Source: Luteimonas chenhongjianii (GTDB taxonomy: Bacteria > Pseudomonadota > Gammaproteobacteria > Xanthomonadales > Xanthomonadaceae). Taken from it: DNA of 64,000 nt. Shown piece by piece: positions 50,401 through 58,912 of this stretch (positions are counted from its first letter, which is position 1; every line of letters starts with the position of its first letter). The stretch covers positions 1,054,001 through 1,118,000 of the forward strand of contig NZ_CP023406.1 in NCBI RefSeq assembly GCF_002327105.1, read 5' to 3'. Below the pieces are notes generated by a model. That model did no database searches. It was given only the letters and a program-made list of their open reading frames with translations, and was not told where the DNA came from. Both the position numbers and the translations under genes were made by a program.

Positions 50401-53400
50401 GGCTTCGCAGGCTCGGCTTATGGCGTGGGCGCATCGGCCGCGGGCGAGGTGTCTTCCGCCTTTGGTGCGGTCGCGACGGCTGCGGGCGACGCGTCGACTG
50501 CAATGGGTTACGCGGCCGCTGCGACCAGCGCGGATTCGACGGCGATCGGCTCGTACTCGGTGGCCAGCGGCATCAACAGCGTTGCGGTGGGCGGTGGCGC
50601 CGGCTTCTTCAATCTGTTCCCGACCGAGGCGAGTGGCAACTACTCGACGGCAATTGGCGGCGCGGCCTGGGCATCGGGCTTCAACACCACGGCTGTCGGC
50701 AACTTCTCCACCGCGGCCGGCGACAACAGCTTGGCGCTGGGCTCGGACGCGACGGCGAGCGCGGAGGGGAGCGTTGCCCTGGGGCAGGGTTCGGAGGCCG
50801 ACCGCGACAACACCGTGTCAGTGGGCTCCGAAGATAACGAGCGCCAGATCACCAATGTCGCCGCCGGCACGGAAGCGACGGATGCGGTGAACCTGGGGCA
50901 GCTGGAAGACGCCACTGCCAACAGCAAATACTTCCGCGCGACCGGCGATGGCGAAGCCTATGCCGACGGTCAGGACGCGACCGCGTCGGGTTCCAACGCG
51001 ATCGCCGAGGCGGACTACTCGACCGCGGTCGGTTCGACGTCCAGTGCGATGGGCGTCGGGTCGTCGGCCGTCGGCAGCGGCGCGAGCGCCTGGGGGCAGT
51101 ACGCGACGGCGTCCGGCTACAACGCCGTGGCCGAAGGCGACTCGAGCACCGCAGTGGGCGGCTGGCTGTATTACGAGGATCCGGACACGGGCGAGGTGCT
51201 GCTTGACCAGACCACGACGGCGATCGGCCCGGGCGCCTCGGCGTTGGGCGCCGGTGCGCAGGCGGTTGGTGCGTTCAGCACCGCGAGCGGCGCCGCCGCC
51301 TCGGCGGAAGGCCAGCAGTCGACGGCACTGGGCTACAGCAGCTCGGCGCTGACGGACGGCTCGAGCGCCCTAGGCGCGTTTGCGGAGGCGACCGGCGGGT
51401 TCGCCACCGCCGTGGGCTATGGCAGCGTTGCCAGCGGCGACTACGGTCTGGCAGTCGGCGGCATCGCCGATTACGGCGACCTGCTGATCGGCTGGCCGGG
51501 TCTGATCCTGCAGACCACCGAGGCCAGCGGCATCGCATCGACTGCACTCGGCAACGGCGCCCTGGCGACCGAGATCGGCGCGACGGCGGTCGGCACCCTG
51601 GCAGAAGCGACCGGCGTGCAGGCGACATCGGTCGGCACATTGGCCTACGCCACCGCCGATGGCGCGTCGGCGCTCGGCAGCGGCAGCTCCGCCTCTGGCG
51701 AAGACGCAACCGCGATCGGTTTCCTGGCCGATGCCTCGGCGAGCAACAGCGTCGCGCTGGGCGCAGGTTCAGAGGCTGACCGCAACGACACCGTCTCGGT
51801 CGGCGCAGCCGGCAGCGAACGCCAGATCACCAACGTGGCTGCCGGCACCCAGGGCACCGACGCGGTGAATCTCGACCAGCTGGAAGGCGCCACCCAGTAC
51901 AACAAGTACTTCGCTGCGACCGGCAACAACGAAGATCCCGCGGATGATGTGGGCGCATGGGCGGAAGGCGCGAACGCGACCGCGGCTGGTGATGCCAGCA
52001 ATGCCATTGGCGACGGGGCATCCGCCCTCGGCAGCGGCGCCTTTGCATTCGGCGAACAGGCGACGGCGATCGGCTTCAACGCGACCGCCTCGGCGGCCAA
52101 CGCGATCGCGATCGGCGCGACGGCGGAGGCCAACGGCGAGTACGCCGTGGCCCTCGGCGCGGAGAGCCTGGCGAGCGGCGAGCTTTCGACCGCCACCGGT
52201 GCAGCTGCGGTCGCCAGTGGCGACGGCAGCCTGGCGTCCGGTGCGCTTGCCGAGGCCTCGGGGATCGAGTCGACGGCGGTTGGCTTCTTTGCCGAAGCCT
52301 CCGGTGAAACCTCCACCGCAGTCGGCGCCGAGAGCATTGCCAGCGGCAACGAGTCGGCGGCGTTCGGCTTCCTGGCCGAAGCCTCGGGTGCGTTCTCGAC
52401 GGCAGCGGGTGGCAACGCCGCGGCGACCGGCTTCAACAGCTCGGCGCTGGGCAATGCGAGCACGGCCTCGGGCGAGGACAGCGTCGCGATAGGTTCCGAC
52501 AGCACCGCTGCGGGGATCGGCAGCACGGCAGTAGGCCAGGGCAGCATCGCGTCGGCCGAGGCGAGCACCGCGCTGGGCGGCATCGTCGATGGCTTCTCGG
52601 CGGAAGCGACCGGTCTGGGTGCAACCGCGCTCGGCGCAGGGTCGGGCGCGACGGCCGACTTCACGACGGCAGTGGGCACGCTGTCGTGGGCGGACGGCGA
52701 AGATTCCACGGCAGTGGGCTTCAACGCGTATGCATCCGCGGACAACAGCGTCGCACTGGGCGCATATTCCGAGGCCGACCGCGCCAACAGCGTGTCTGTG
52801 GGCTCGGAGGATAACGAGCGCCAGATCACCAATGTCGCCGCCGGCACGGAAGCGACGGATGCGGTGAACCTAGGTCAGCTGGAAGAGGCGACTGCCGACA
52901 GCAAATACTTCCGCGCGACCGGCGATGGCGAAGCCTATGCCGACGGTCAGGACGCGACCGCGTCGGGTTCCAACGCGATCGCCGAGGCGGACTACTCGAC
53001 CGCGGTCGGTTCGACGACCAGCGCGATGGGCGTCGGCTCGTCGGCCTTCGGCAGCGGGGCGAGCGCCTGGGGGCAGTACGCGACGGCGTCCGGCTACAAC
53101 GCCGTGGCCGAAGGCGACTCGAGCACCGCAGTTGGCGGCTGGCTGTATTACGAAGATCCGGGCACGGGCGAGGTGCTGCTCGACCAGACCACGACGGCGA
53201 TCGGCCCGGGCGCCTCGGCGTTGGGCGCCGGCGCGCAGGCGGTCGGTGCGTTCAGCACCGCGAGCGGCGCCGCCGCCTCGGCGGAAGGCCAGCAGTCGAC
53301 GGCACTGGGCTACAGCAGCTCGGCGCTGACGGACGGCTCGAGCGCCCTAGGCGCGTTTGCGGAGGCGACCGGCGGGTTCGCCACCGCCGTGGGCTATGGC

Positions 53401-55998
53401 AGCGTTGCCAGCGGCGACTACGGTCTGGCAGTCGGCGGCATCGCCGATTACGGCGACCTGCTGATCGGCTGGCCGGGTCTGATCCTGCAGACCACCGAGG
53501 CCAGCGGCATCGCATCGACTGCACTCGGCAACGGCGCCCTGGCGACCGAGATCGGCGCGACGGCGGTCGGCACCCTGGCAGAAGCGACCGGCGTGCAGGC
53601 GACATCGGTCGGCACATTGGCCTACGCCACCGCCGATGGCGCGTCGGCGCTCGGCAGCGGCAGCTCCGCCTCTGGCGAAGACGCAACCGCGATCGGTTTC
53701 CTGGCCGATGCCTCGGCGAGCAACAGCGTCGCGCTGGGCGCAGGTTCAGAGGCTGACCGCAACGACACCGTCTCGGTCGGCGCAGCCGGCAGCGAACGCC
53801 AGATCACCAACGTGGCTGCCGGCACCCAGGGCACCGACGCGGTGAATCTCGACCAGCTGGAAGGCGCCACGCAGTACAACAAGTACTTCGCTGCGACCGG
53901 CAACAACGAGGATCCTGCGGACGACGTAGGTGCCTTCGCGGAGGGCATCAACGCAACAGCCGCTGGCGATGCGAGCAATGCGATCGGCGATGGCGCATCG
54001 GCGTTCGGCAGTGGCTCGCTTGCGCAGGGCGACAACAGCACCGCTGTCGGCATGAACTCGGTGGCGTTCGGCCAGAACAGTGCGGCGTTGGGTGCCGGCG
54101 CGCAGGCCGATGGCGCAGCAAGCGTGGCCATCGGCGGTACAGCAGTGGACGAGGATGGCGAGCCGCTGCTGGTCGATGGCAGTGGCAATGCCATCGAGAC
54201 ATCCGCAACGAGCGCAGGCGTGGCTGGTACGGCGATCGGTGCCAGTGCCGAGGCCTCGGGGTTTGCCGGCTCTGCGGTCGGCGTGGGCGCATCCGCTGTC
54301 GGCGACCTTTCCGCGGCATTCGGCGCGGTCGCGTCGGCGCTGGGCGACCAATCGACCGCCATGGGCTATGCCTCCGCGGCGACGGCGGCCGACTCGACCG
54401 CGATCGGCTCCTATTCGATCGCAAGCGGACAGAACAGCGTGGCGGTCGGCGGCGGCGCGGGTCTGTTCAACCTCTTCCCCACAGAAGCCAGCGGCGATTT
54501 CTCCACGGCGATTGGTGGTGCTGCATGGGCCACCGGCTACAACAGCACTGCATTGGGCAACTTCTCCACCGCGGAGGGGAGTGACAGCGTCGCCCTGGGT
54601 TCGGATGCCGTAGCCAGTGCGAATGGCAGTGTCGCCCTCGGCCAGGGCGCTCTGGCGGATCGCCAGAACAGCGTTTCGGTGGGTACCGTTGGCGCCGAAC
54701 GCCAGATCACCAATGTCGCCGATGGTGTCGTGGCCGAAGGCAGTACGGACGCCGTGACCGGCAGTCAGCTCAATCAAACGAACGTCCGCGTCGACGGCGT
54801 CGAAGACCGCATCGGAGATGTCGAGAATGTGGCCGCGAGCGCCGTCACCTATGACGACGAGACCCGCTCCCGCGTCACGCTCGCAGGCGAAGACGGCACG
54901 CGCCTGACCAACCTCGCGCGCGGCGCCGTCAGCGCGAGCAGCACCGATGCCATCACGGGCGGCCAGCTCCACGGGGCGCTGCAGACGACCGCCGATGCGC
55001 TGGGCGGTGGCGCTGCCGTGACCGCATTCGGCACGATCTCGGCGCCGACCTTTGCGATCCAGGGTGGCAACTACTTCTCGGTGGGCGATGCGTTCGGCGC
55101 ACTCGACGCGGAAATCAGTGGGCTCAAGCAGCAGGTAGGCGATATCGACACGGCGATGCGGACGAGTGCGAACCGCGGTGATGGTGCGGTCGCATCCAAG
55201 GATGCACGCACCGGAGCGGCCGCGAGCGTTACGTCCGCCCCGGCCACGCCGGTGGCGACGCCCACCGGCACGGATGTCGCCAACACCGACGAGGTCGCTT
55301 CCGCTCCCGATGTCCAGGCCGAAGCGGGAGAGGCGCGTGGCGGGGTGACCACAACCGCGGCGGAGGACAGGGCGTCACGCGGCGAGATCGCCGGCACATC
55401 GGTCGAGTCCGTGCACGCGGATAGCGGCGACGGCAGTGCGGTTGCGACGGTTGCGGAGGAACCGGCTGCGCAGGGAACGGATGCGACTGCGGACACGGCG
55501 GGAAGCAGCCGGGTGTCCGGTGTTCCGACACCCGCATCGGTCTCCGCCCCGGTGGCGGTGGACAGTGCCGGAACTCCGATTGCGGGCGGCGCGGCCGCGG
55601 CTCCTGCAGACGCGATCTCCGCGGATGTGCGTGCCTATGCGGACAGTACCGCCACCCAGGCGGTTTCCAGTGCGAACGCCTATACCGATCAGCGCTTCGC
55701 CGCGTTCAACGACAGCTTCGACACCTTCAAGGGCGACGTGGAGCGGCGTTTCTACGACACGGATCGCCGCATCGACCGCCAGGGCGCGATGGGCGCGGCG
55801 ATGCTCAACATGGCGACCAGTGCCGCCGGTATCCGCACCCAGAACCGGGTCGGCGTCGGCGTCGGGTTCCAGGGGGGCGAGAGCGCATTGTCGGTCGGCT
55901 ACCAGCGGGCGATCAGCGACCGGGCAACGATGACCGTGGGTGGTGCGTTCAGTGGCGATGAGAAGTCGATCGGCGTGGGTGCCGGTTTCGGCTGGTAG
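47422..55998 (+). CDS. Giant trimeric autotransporter adhesin (YadA/Hia type)
   Basis: 2858 residues from the ATG at 47422, preceded by GGAGAGGA. Residues 1-60 form an extended signal peptide (ESPR: MNRIYRKVWSHALRQLVVAS, then a hydrophobic core ending LWAQ). The passenger is built of YadA-head repeats (SxAVGxxAxASGxxATAxG). It is divided by eight neck segments (VSVG...RQITNVAxGTxxTDAVNLxQL) beginning at about residues 227, 501, 824, 1132, 1458, 1791, 2117 and 2418, so each later module is 274-333 residues. A short stalk follows, with one more neck-like motif (TRLTNLARG). After it comes a disordered Ala/Thr/Ser/Asp-rich segment (about 2575-2730), then a coiled coil and the four-strand beta-barrel anchor ending in Trp. 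The product would trimerise and project from the outer membrane to bind surfaces or host molecules. The xanthomonad XadA group is the nearest relative by architecture. Confidence 0.97.
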   Translation: MNRIYRKVWSHALRQLVVASELATGDSTTGSASRVVDRRGPAVLSAAMLLVLSGAGLPLWAQSTAVGGAGSCAVVTGGRLVVTQCAITGSANASGANATAFGAQAVASGAQATALGYAAQATGPNSTATGANARATANSATASGANARASAANASAIGAGATAGATGATALGSNAQASRAQSTAVGFTAQALADGGTAVGRAATVRAGATDAVAIGHGSVATEADTVSFGDGVGTGAAGTPATRRLVNVADGIADSDAATVGQVDDAVAVSTRHFQATGDDDAIVEGDEAVAAGAGAFAEGDFTTAVGSNASAFEQGASALGSGAVASGLEATAIGYGSSALADQATATGAGASASGPGATASGAGAQASGTEASAIGYIADASGEGATAVGAESVAAGAQSAAFGLQAQAEGEFSTAVGAGASSAGFNSTAVGNASSAAGILGLAVGADSQASGDFSTAVGTVAVASGDDSVALGLYAEASGSRAVALGAYSVADRSDSVSVGSAGNERQITNVADGTETTDAVNLGQLESATAQLAYVQATGDGQAFAAGEEATAVGSDAFADGDYATSVGSGSSAYGQGASAFGSGAQADGQYASASGYGASASADSATAVGGTLYYTDPSTGEVLLDRNTAASNVGASAFGAGAEASGAFSTATGAGATAEGGQSTATGYSSTAGADYATAAGGFSEATANFSTALGYGTNASAANATAVGVGASASGTSAVAVGSSANASVASGVAVGGSSQATGTNGTAVGGSSRATGANATAVGQFAWATAVGTTAMGRDSFAYGQNATALGLSAWANGVNSVALGAGARATEEGVVSIGNGTGASGFPATRRITNLAPGINATDAVNRAQLDAVAEVAESTSKYFTATGGADNDNAAAADGEYATAAGESAYAGADGASAFGSGAFALGDQATAVGFNATAEGQNSAAFGAGASASGAASVAVGGTAVDENGEPLLLDADGLPVEVAATSAGVAGTAVGASASASGFAGSAYGVGASAAGEVSSAFGAVATAAGDASTAMGYAAAATSADSTAIGSYSVASGINSVAVGGGAGFFNLFPTEASGNYSTAIGGAAWASGFNTTAVGNFSTAAGDNSLALGSDATASAEGSVALGQGSEADRDNTVSVGSEDNERQITNVAAGTEATDAVNLGQLEDATANSKYFRATGDGEAYADGQDATASGSNAIAEADYSTAVGSTSSAMGVGSSAVGSGASAWGQYATASGYNAVAEGDSSTAVGGWLYYEDPDTGEVLLDQTTTAIGPGASALGAGAQAVGAFSTASGAAASAEGQQSTALGYSSSALTDGSSALGAFAEATGGFATAVGYGSVASGDYGLAVGGIADYGDLLIGWPGLILQTTEASGIASTALGNGALATEIGATAVGTLAEATGVQATSVGTLAYATADGASALGSGSSASGEDATAIGFLADASASNSVALGAGSEADRNDTVSVGAAGSERQITNVAAGTQGTDAVNLDQLEGATQYNKYFAATGNNEDPADDVGAWAEGANATAAGDASNAIGDGASALGSGAFAFGEQATAIGFNATASAANAIAIGATAEANGEYAVALGAESLASGELSTATGAAAVASGDGSLASGALAEASGIESTAVGFFAEASGETSTAVGAESIASGNESAAFGFLAEASGAFSTAAGGNAAATGFNSSALGNASTASGEDSVAIGSDSTAAGIGSTAVGQGSIASAEASTALGGIVDGFSAEATGLGATALGAGSGATADFTTAVGTLSWADGEDSTAVGFNAYASADNSVALGAYSEADRANSVSVGSEDNERQITNVAAGTEATDAVNLGQLEEATADSKYFRATGDGEAYADGQDATASGSNAIAEADYSTAVGSTTSAMGVGSSAFGSGASAWGQYATASGYNAVAEGDSSTAVGGWLYYEDPGTGEVLLDQTTTAIGPGASALGAGAQAVGAFSTASGAAASAEGQQSTALGYSSSALTDGSSALGAFAEATGGFATAVGYGSVASGDYGLAVGGIADYGDLLIGWPGLILQTTEASGIASTALGNGALATEIGATAVGTLAEATGVQATSVGTLAYATADGASALGSGSSASGEDATAIGFLADASASNSVALGAGSEADRNDTVSVGAAGSERQITNVAAGTQGTDAVNLDQLEGATQYNKYFAATGNNEDPADDVGAFAEGINATAAGDASNAIGDGASAFGSGSLAQGDNSTAVGMNSVAFGQNSAALGAGAQADGAASVAIGGTAVDEDGEPLLVDGSGNAIETSATSAGVAGTAIGASAEASGFAGSAVGVGASAVGDLSAAFGAVASALGDQSTAMGYASAATAADSTAIGSYSIASGQNSVAVGGGAGLFNLFPTEASGDFSTAIGGAAWATGYNSTALGNFSTAEGSDSVALGSDAVASANGSVALGQGALADRQNSVSVGTVGAERQITNVADGVVAEGSTDAVTGSQLNQTNVRVDGVEDRIGDVENVAASAVTYDDETRSRVTLAGEDGTRLTNLARGAVSASSTDAITGGQLHGALQTTADALGGGAAVTAFGTISAPTFAIQGGNYFSVGDAFGALDAEISGLKQQVGDIDTAMRTSANRGDGAVASKDARTGAAASVTSAPATPVATPTGTDVANTDEVASAPDVQAEAGEARGGVTTTAAEDRASRGEIAGTSVESVHADSGDGSAVATVAEEPAAQGTDATADTAGSSRVSGVPTPASVSAPVAVDSAGTPIAGGAAAAPADAISADVRAYADSTATQAVSSANAYTDQRFAAFNDSFDTFKGDVERRFYDTDRRIDRQGAMGAAMLNMATSAAGIRTQNRVGVGVGFQGGESALSVGYQRAISDRATMTVGGAFSGDEKSIGVGAGFGW
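50815..51924 (+). repeat. Adhesin internal duplication, copy 1
   Basis: About 1.1 kb that recurs at 52792-53901 with an offset of 1977 bp (659 codons). The first 450 bp carry scattered differences. From about 51268 to 51890 I see no base difference from the second copy, silent positions included. It starts at neck 4 and ends just after neck 5. Confidence 0.85.
52792..53901 (+). repeat. Adhesin internal duplication, copy 2
   Basis: Second copy of the 50815-51924 unit, starting at neck 6 and ending after neck 7. The flanking modules (51925-52791 and 53902-54672) differ clearly from each other, while 53902-54672 resembles 50040-50814 at lower identity. Confidence 0.85.
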
Positions 55999-56152
55999 GC
56001 AATGCGCCGCGCCCGGCGATTGTCGGTCGCGGCAACAGCGGAGGTGCGTTGCGTTCGGGTCATCCCGTACGGAACGCATAGGACGCGGCCTGCATGGCGC
56101 AGCGCGGACTTGCGACATCTGGATCCATCACTTCAGTCAAGAGAGGCTACAA

Positions 56153-58066
56153 ATGAAGAAGGGCATCATTCCGTGCACGCTGGCCGTTGCGGTCACTGCT
56201 GTACTCGCGGTCGGTACCGCGCAAGCGGCGGGGCAGGCACGCAAGTCCGGCCTCGAGGCGCCGCAGGTGACGACAACCGAAGCGCAGTTGCCGTTCACGC
56301 GCTTCATCGTCGAGTACAAGGACGGCACCCGCACCAGCCGGGACGCCGTCCTCGCCAGCGTCGATACCGCGCTGACCCGCGCGGGCCTCTCCACTGCCAA
56401 GCGCGCGACCAGGGCCACGTACGTGCGCAGGCTCGCGACCGGCCACGAGGTCGTGCGCCTGTCGCGCGGAGTCGACCGCGCGGAAGCCGCGACGCTGATG
56501 CGGCAGATCGCCAGCGATCCGAACGTCAAATCCGTGAGCCTCGACCGCCTGCGCCAGATCGCCGTGGCGCCGGTGCAGCCGGCCTACACGCCCAACGATC
56601 CGAACATCGATTGGCAATGGCACATGCTTGCGCCTGACGGCAGCGACACCTTCGACGGCGGGCCAAACCGCGGTGGTATCGACGCCCCCGCCGGCTGGGA
56701 CCTGTCAGACGGCAACGGCATCACCGTCGCCGTGCTCGATACCGGCATCACCGCGCATCCGGACATCGACACCTCGATGGCCGATGCGGGCTACGACTTC
56801 ATCAGCGACGCCTTCGTCTCCGGCCGCGCGACCGATGAACGGGTGCCGGGCGGTTGGGACCTTGGCGACTGGACGATCGGCTATCCAGGCGCGGGCAGCT
56901 GCCAGCAGCGCAACAGCTCTTGGCACGGCACGCACGTTGCCGGTACCGCCGGTGCGCAGCGCACCGACAACGGGGTCGGCGTGACCGGCGTCGCCTACGG
57001 TGCCAAGCACCTGCCGGTGCGCGTGCTCGGCCATTGCGGGGGCATGGAATCGGACATCAGTGACGCCATCATCTGGGCGGCCGGCGGTGAGGTGGCGGGC
57101 GTGCCGCTCAATGCGAATCCCGCGCAGGTCATCAACCTGAGCCTCGGCGGCAGCGGCCCGTGTTCGTCGGTGGAAGCTGCAGCGGTCGCCCGGGCGAACG
57201 AGCTCGGTGCGATCGTCGTCGTCGCGGCCGGCAACAGCAACGCCGATGTCAGCAACTTCTCGCCGGCGAACTGCCCGGGCGTGGTGACGGTTGCATCCAA
57301 CGGCGTGACCAGCCGCCGCGCCTACTACTCGAACTACGGCGACGGCATCGACATCTCGGCGCCGGGCGGTGGCGTCTATCCGAACGACGGCAGCACCGGC
57401 AGCCCGATCGACGACGGTTTCGTGTGGCAGGCGCGCAATCCCAGCACCACCACGCCCACGCCCCTCGCGCAGATCACCGGCGTGCCCATCGGTGGTTCGG
57501 CCGGGACATCGCAGGCCTCCCCGCACGTGGCAGGCATCATCGCGCTGATGCAGAGCGCTCGCCTGGAAGCCGACCTGCCGCTGCTCGACACCGCCGAAGC
57601 GCTGGCGATCCTGCGTCAGACCGCGACCCCGTTCGCAGTGACGCCGGTCGCCAATCGCCAGATCGGGCCGGGTGTCGTCAACGCCGGGGCCGCCGTGCTC
57701 AAGGCGATCGAGCCGCCGTGTGAAGTCGATTGCGCGCCGCCCGCCACCCCGATCGTCAACGGAACGCCGGTGCGCGCGCTCTCCGGCGCGGCGGGCAGCG
57801 AGACGCTCTACAGCATCGAGGTTCCGACCGGTGTCACCGGTCCGCTGAGCATCACCACGACAGGTGGCAGCGGCGATGTCTCGCTGCACGTCAGCCTGGA
57901 CGAGGCGCCTGGCGCCAGCGGCACCTGGAACTCCACGCGCCCGGGCAATTCGGAGACGATCCGCATCAATGCGCCCGTTGCGGGCGTGTACTACATCAAG
58001 CTGAGCGGTGTTCGCGCGTATTCGAATGTCACGCTGCAGGCACGTTTCACCCTGCCGCCGCTTTGA
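56153..58066 (+). CDS. Secreted subtilisin-like serine protease (S8) with C-terminal PPC domain
   Basis: 637 residues from the ATG at 56153, with AGAGAGG upstream. The signal peptide is about 1-25 (cleavage at AQA-AG). The inhibitor-type propeptide covers about 45-140 (RFIVEYKDGT...). The catalytic domain, about 150-515, has Asp196 (AVLDTGITAHPD), His258 (SSWHGTHVAGT), oxyanion Asn361 (VVAAGN) and Ser453 (GGSAGTSQASPHVAG). A PPC-type beta domain fills about 540-637 (ETLYSIEVPTG, VYYIKLSG). It is an extracellular protease, probably exported by Sec and then type II secretion; gspE and gspF lie 1.6 kb and 4.1 kb downstream. Confidence 0.95.
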   Translation: MKKGIIPCTLAVAVTAVLAVGTAQAAGQARKSGLEAPQVTTTEAQLPFTRFIVEYKDGTRTSRDAVLASVDTALTRAGLSTAKRATRATYVRRLATGHEVVRLSRGVDRAEAATLMRQIASDPNVKSVSLDRLRQIAVAPVQPAYTPNDPNIDWQWHMLAPDGSDTFDGGPNRGGIDAPAGWDLSDGNGITVAVLDTGITAHPDIDTSMADAGYDFISDAFVSGRATDERVPGGWDLGDWTIGYPGAGSCQQRNSSWHGTHVAGTAGAQRTDNGVGVTGVAYGAKHLPVRVLGHCGGMESDISDAIIWAAGGEVAGVPLNANPAQVINLSLGGSGPCSSVEAAAVARANELGAIVVVAAGNSNADVSNFSPANCPGVVTVASNGVTSRRAYYSNYGDGIDISAPGGGVYPNDGSTGSPIDDGFVWQARNPSTTTPTPLAQITGVPIGGSAGTSQASPHVAGIIALMQSARLEADLPLLDTAEALAILRQTATPFAVTPVANRQIGPGVVNAGAAVLKAIEPPCEVDCAPPATPIVNGTPVRALSGAAGSETLYSIEVPTGVTGPLSITTTGGSGDVSLHVSLDEAPGASGTWNSTRPGNSETIRINAPVAGVYYIKLSGVRAYSNVTLQARFTLPPL

Positions 58067-58391
58067 GCCAACGCCCGCTGTGCACGAGGCCGGCGGGATG
58101 CTGCATCCGCCGGCCTTGTGCATGTGTGCTCCGGCGCGGCCTGATCGTTCCAGCGGGGGCGAGGCAGCGGCCGATCGCGCAGTCACGCACGGGTCGATCG
58201 CGAGGCCCGGGCCGGATCGCCTGTCCATACGGCAGTCCGGCGCCCTTCAGGCCTGTTGGGCATACGGCGCCGCGCCGCGCTCTCCAGCGGCTTTCCGCAT
58301 GCAGGCCACCGCTGGCAGCCGCGACACCGCCACGGGCGGGCGGCCGTCATCTGGGATACTGTCGCGCCAGTCCTGCGAACACCGTCGTCCG
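58067..58391. other. Intergenic region after the protease
   Basis: 325 bp with the hairpin at 58081-58122. The remainder shows no coding signature, RNA gene or recognisable promoter. Confidence 0.4.
58081..58122 (+). terminator. Large stem-loop after the protease gene
   Basis: AGGCCGGC-G-GGATG pairs with CATCC-GCCGGCCT around CTG, with outer TGCAC/GTGCA pairing. One base is bulged and there is no T tract. It starts 15 bp after the stop. Confidence 0.6.
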
Positions 58392-58799
58392 ATGTCCATT
58401 TCGTCCAAGTCCCGCCGCGACGCGCGGCGTCGCAATGCCCCGCGCCGCCAGGATGGCGCCGCGCCTGCCGTGCAGGTCCATGCACAGCTCAAGAGTGTGG
58501 ACGACCGCGTGCTCGCCGGCGGCACCTTCCACCAGGGCGAGTGGACGTTGGTGCTCCGCGGCGAACCGGTGGCGAATACGCCGAGCGCTGCGATGCTCAT
58601 CGCGATGCTGCGGCACATCGCTGCATCACGAAAGGCGCAGGGCATCGCGACTTCGCTCTCGGTCTCCAAGGTGCTGGACGCGGCCGCGGCCGCCGAAGCG
58701 CAGGCACAAGGCCGCACCCTGGTGGAGCACCTCGACTGGCTGGAAGCCGAGCGGCGCACGCGCAACGAGCCAGCACCGCCCGCGCCGACCACACACTGA
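58392..58799 (+). CDS. Hypothetical cytoplasmic protein
   Basis: 135 residues from the ATG at 58392. A basic N-terminus (KSRRDARRRNAPRRQDG) leads to a small folded part (about 25-110) with VDDRVLAGGTFHQGEWTLVLRGEPVANTPSAAMLIAMLRHIAASRKAQG. The tail is Pro/Ala-rich. No signal peptide or membrane segment. I do not recognise the family. The basic head could bind nucleic acid, but that is only a guess. Confidence 0.6.
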   Translation: MSISSKSRRDARRRNAPRRQDGAAPAVQVHAQLKSVDDRVLAGGTFHQGEWTLVLRGEPVANTPSAAMLIAMLRHIAASRKAQGIATSLSVSKVLDAAAAAEAQAQGRTLVEHLDWLEAERRTRNEPAPPAPTTH

Positions 58800-58912
58800 A
58801 GGCCTGGCCCCGAGGCCGGTTCCGTCTGCGGGATGAATGCGCAGGACCTGTCACCTGCCCGGGCCGGCGCCGTCGCTATCATGCGCTCCCCGCTCCAGCG
58901 AACGAACCGGTG

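Noticed and set aside
48300..54700. Regular DNA repeats resembling a CRISPR or satellite array
   Set aside because: The periodicity is 14-codon and module-level repetition inside one intact open frame, fully explained by YadA-head repeats.
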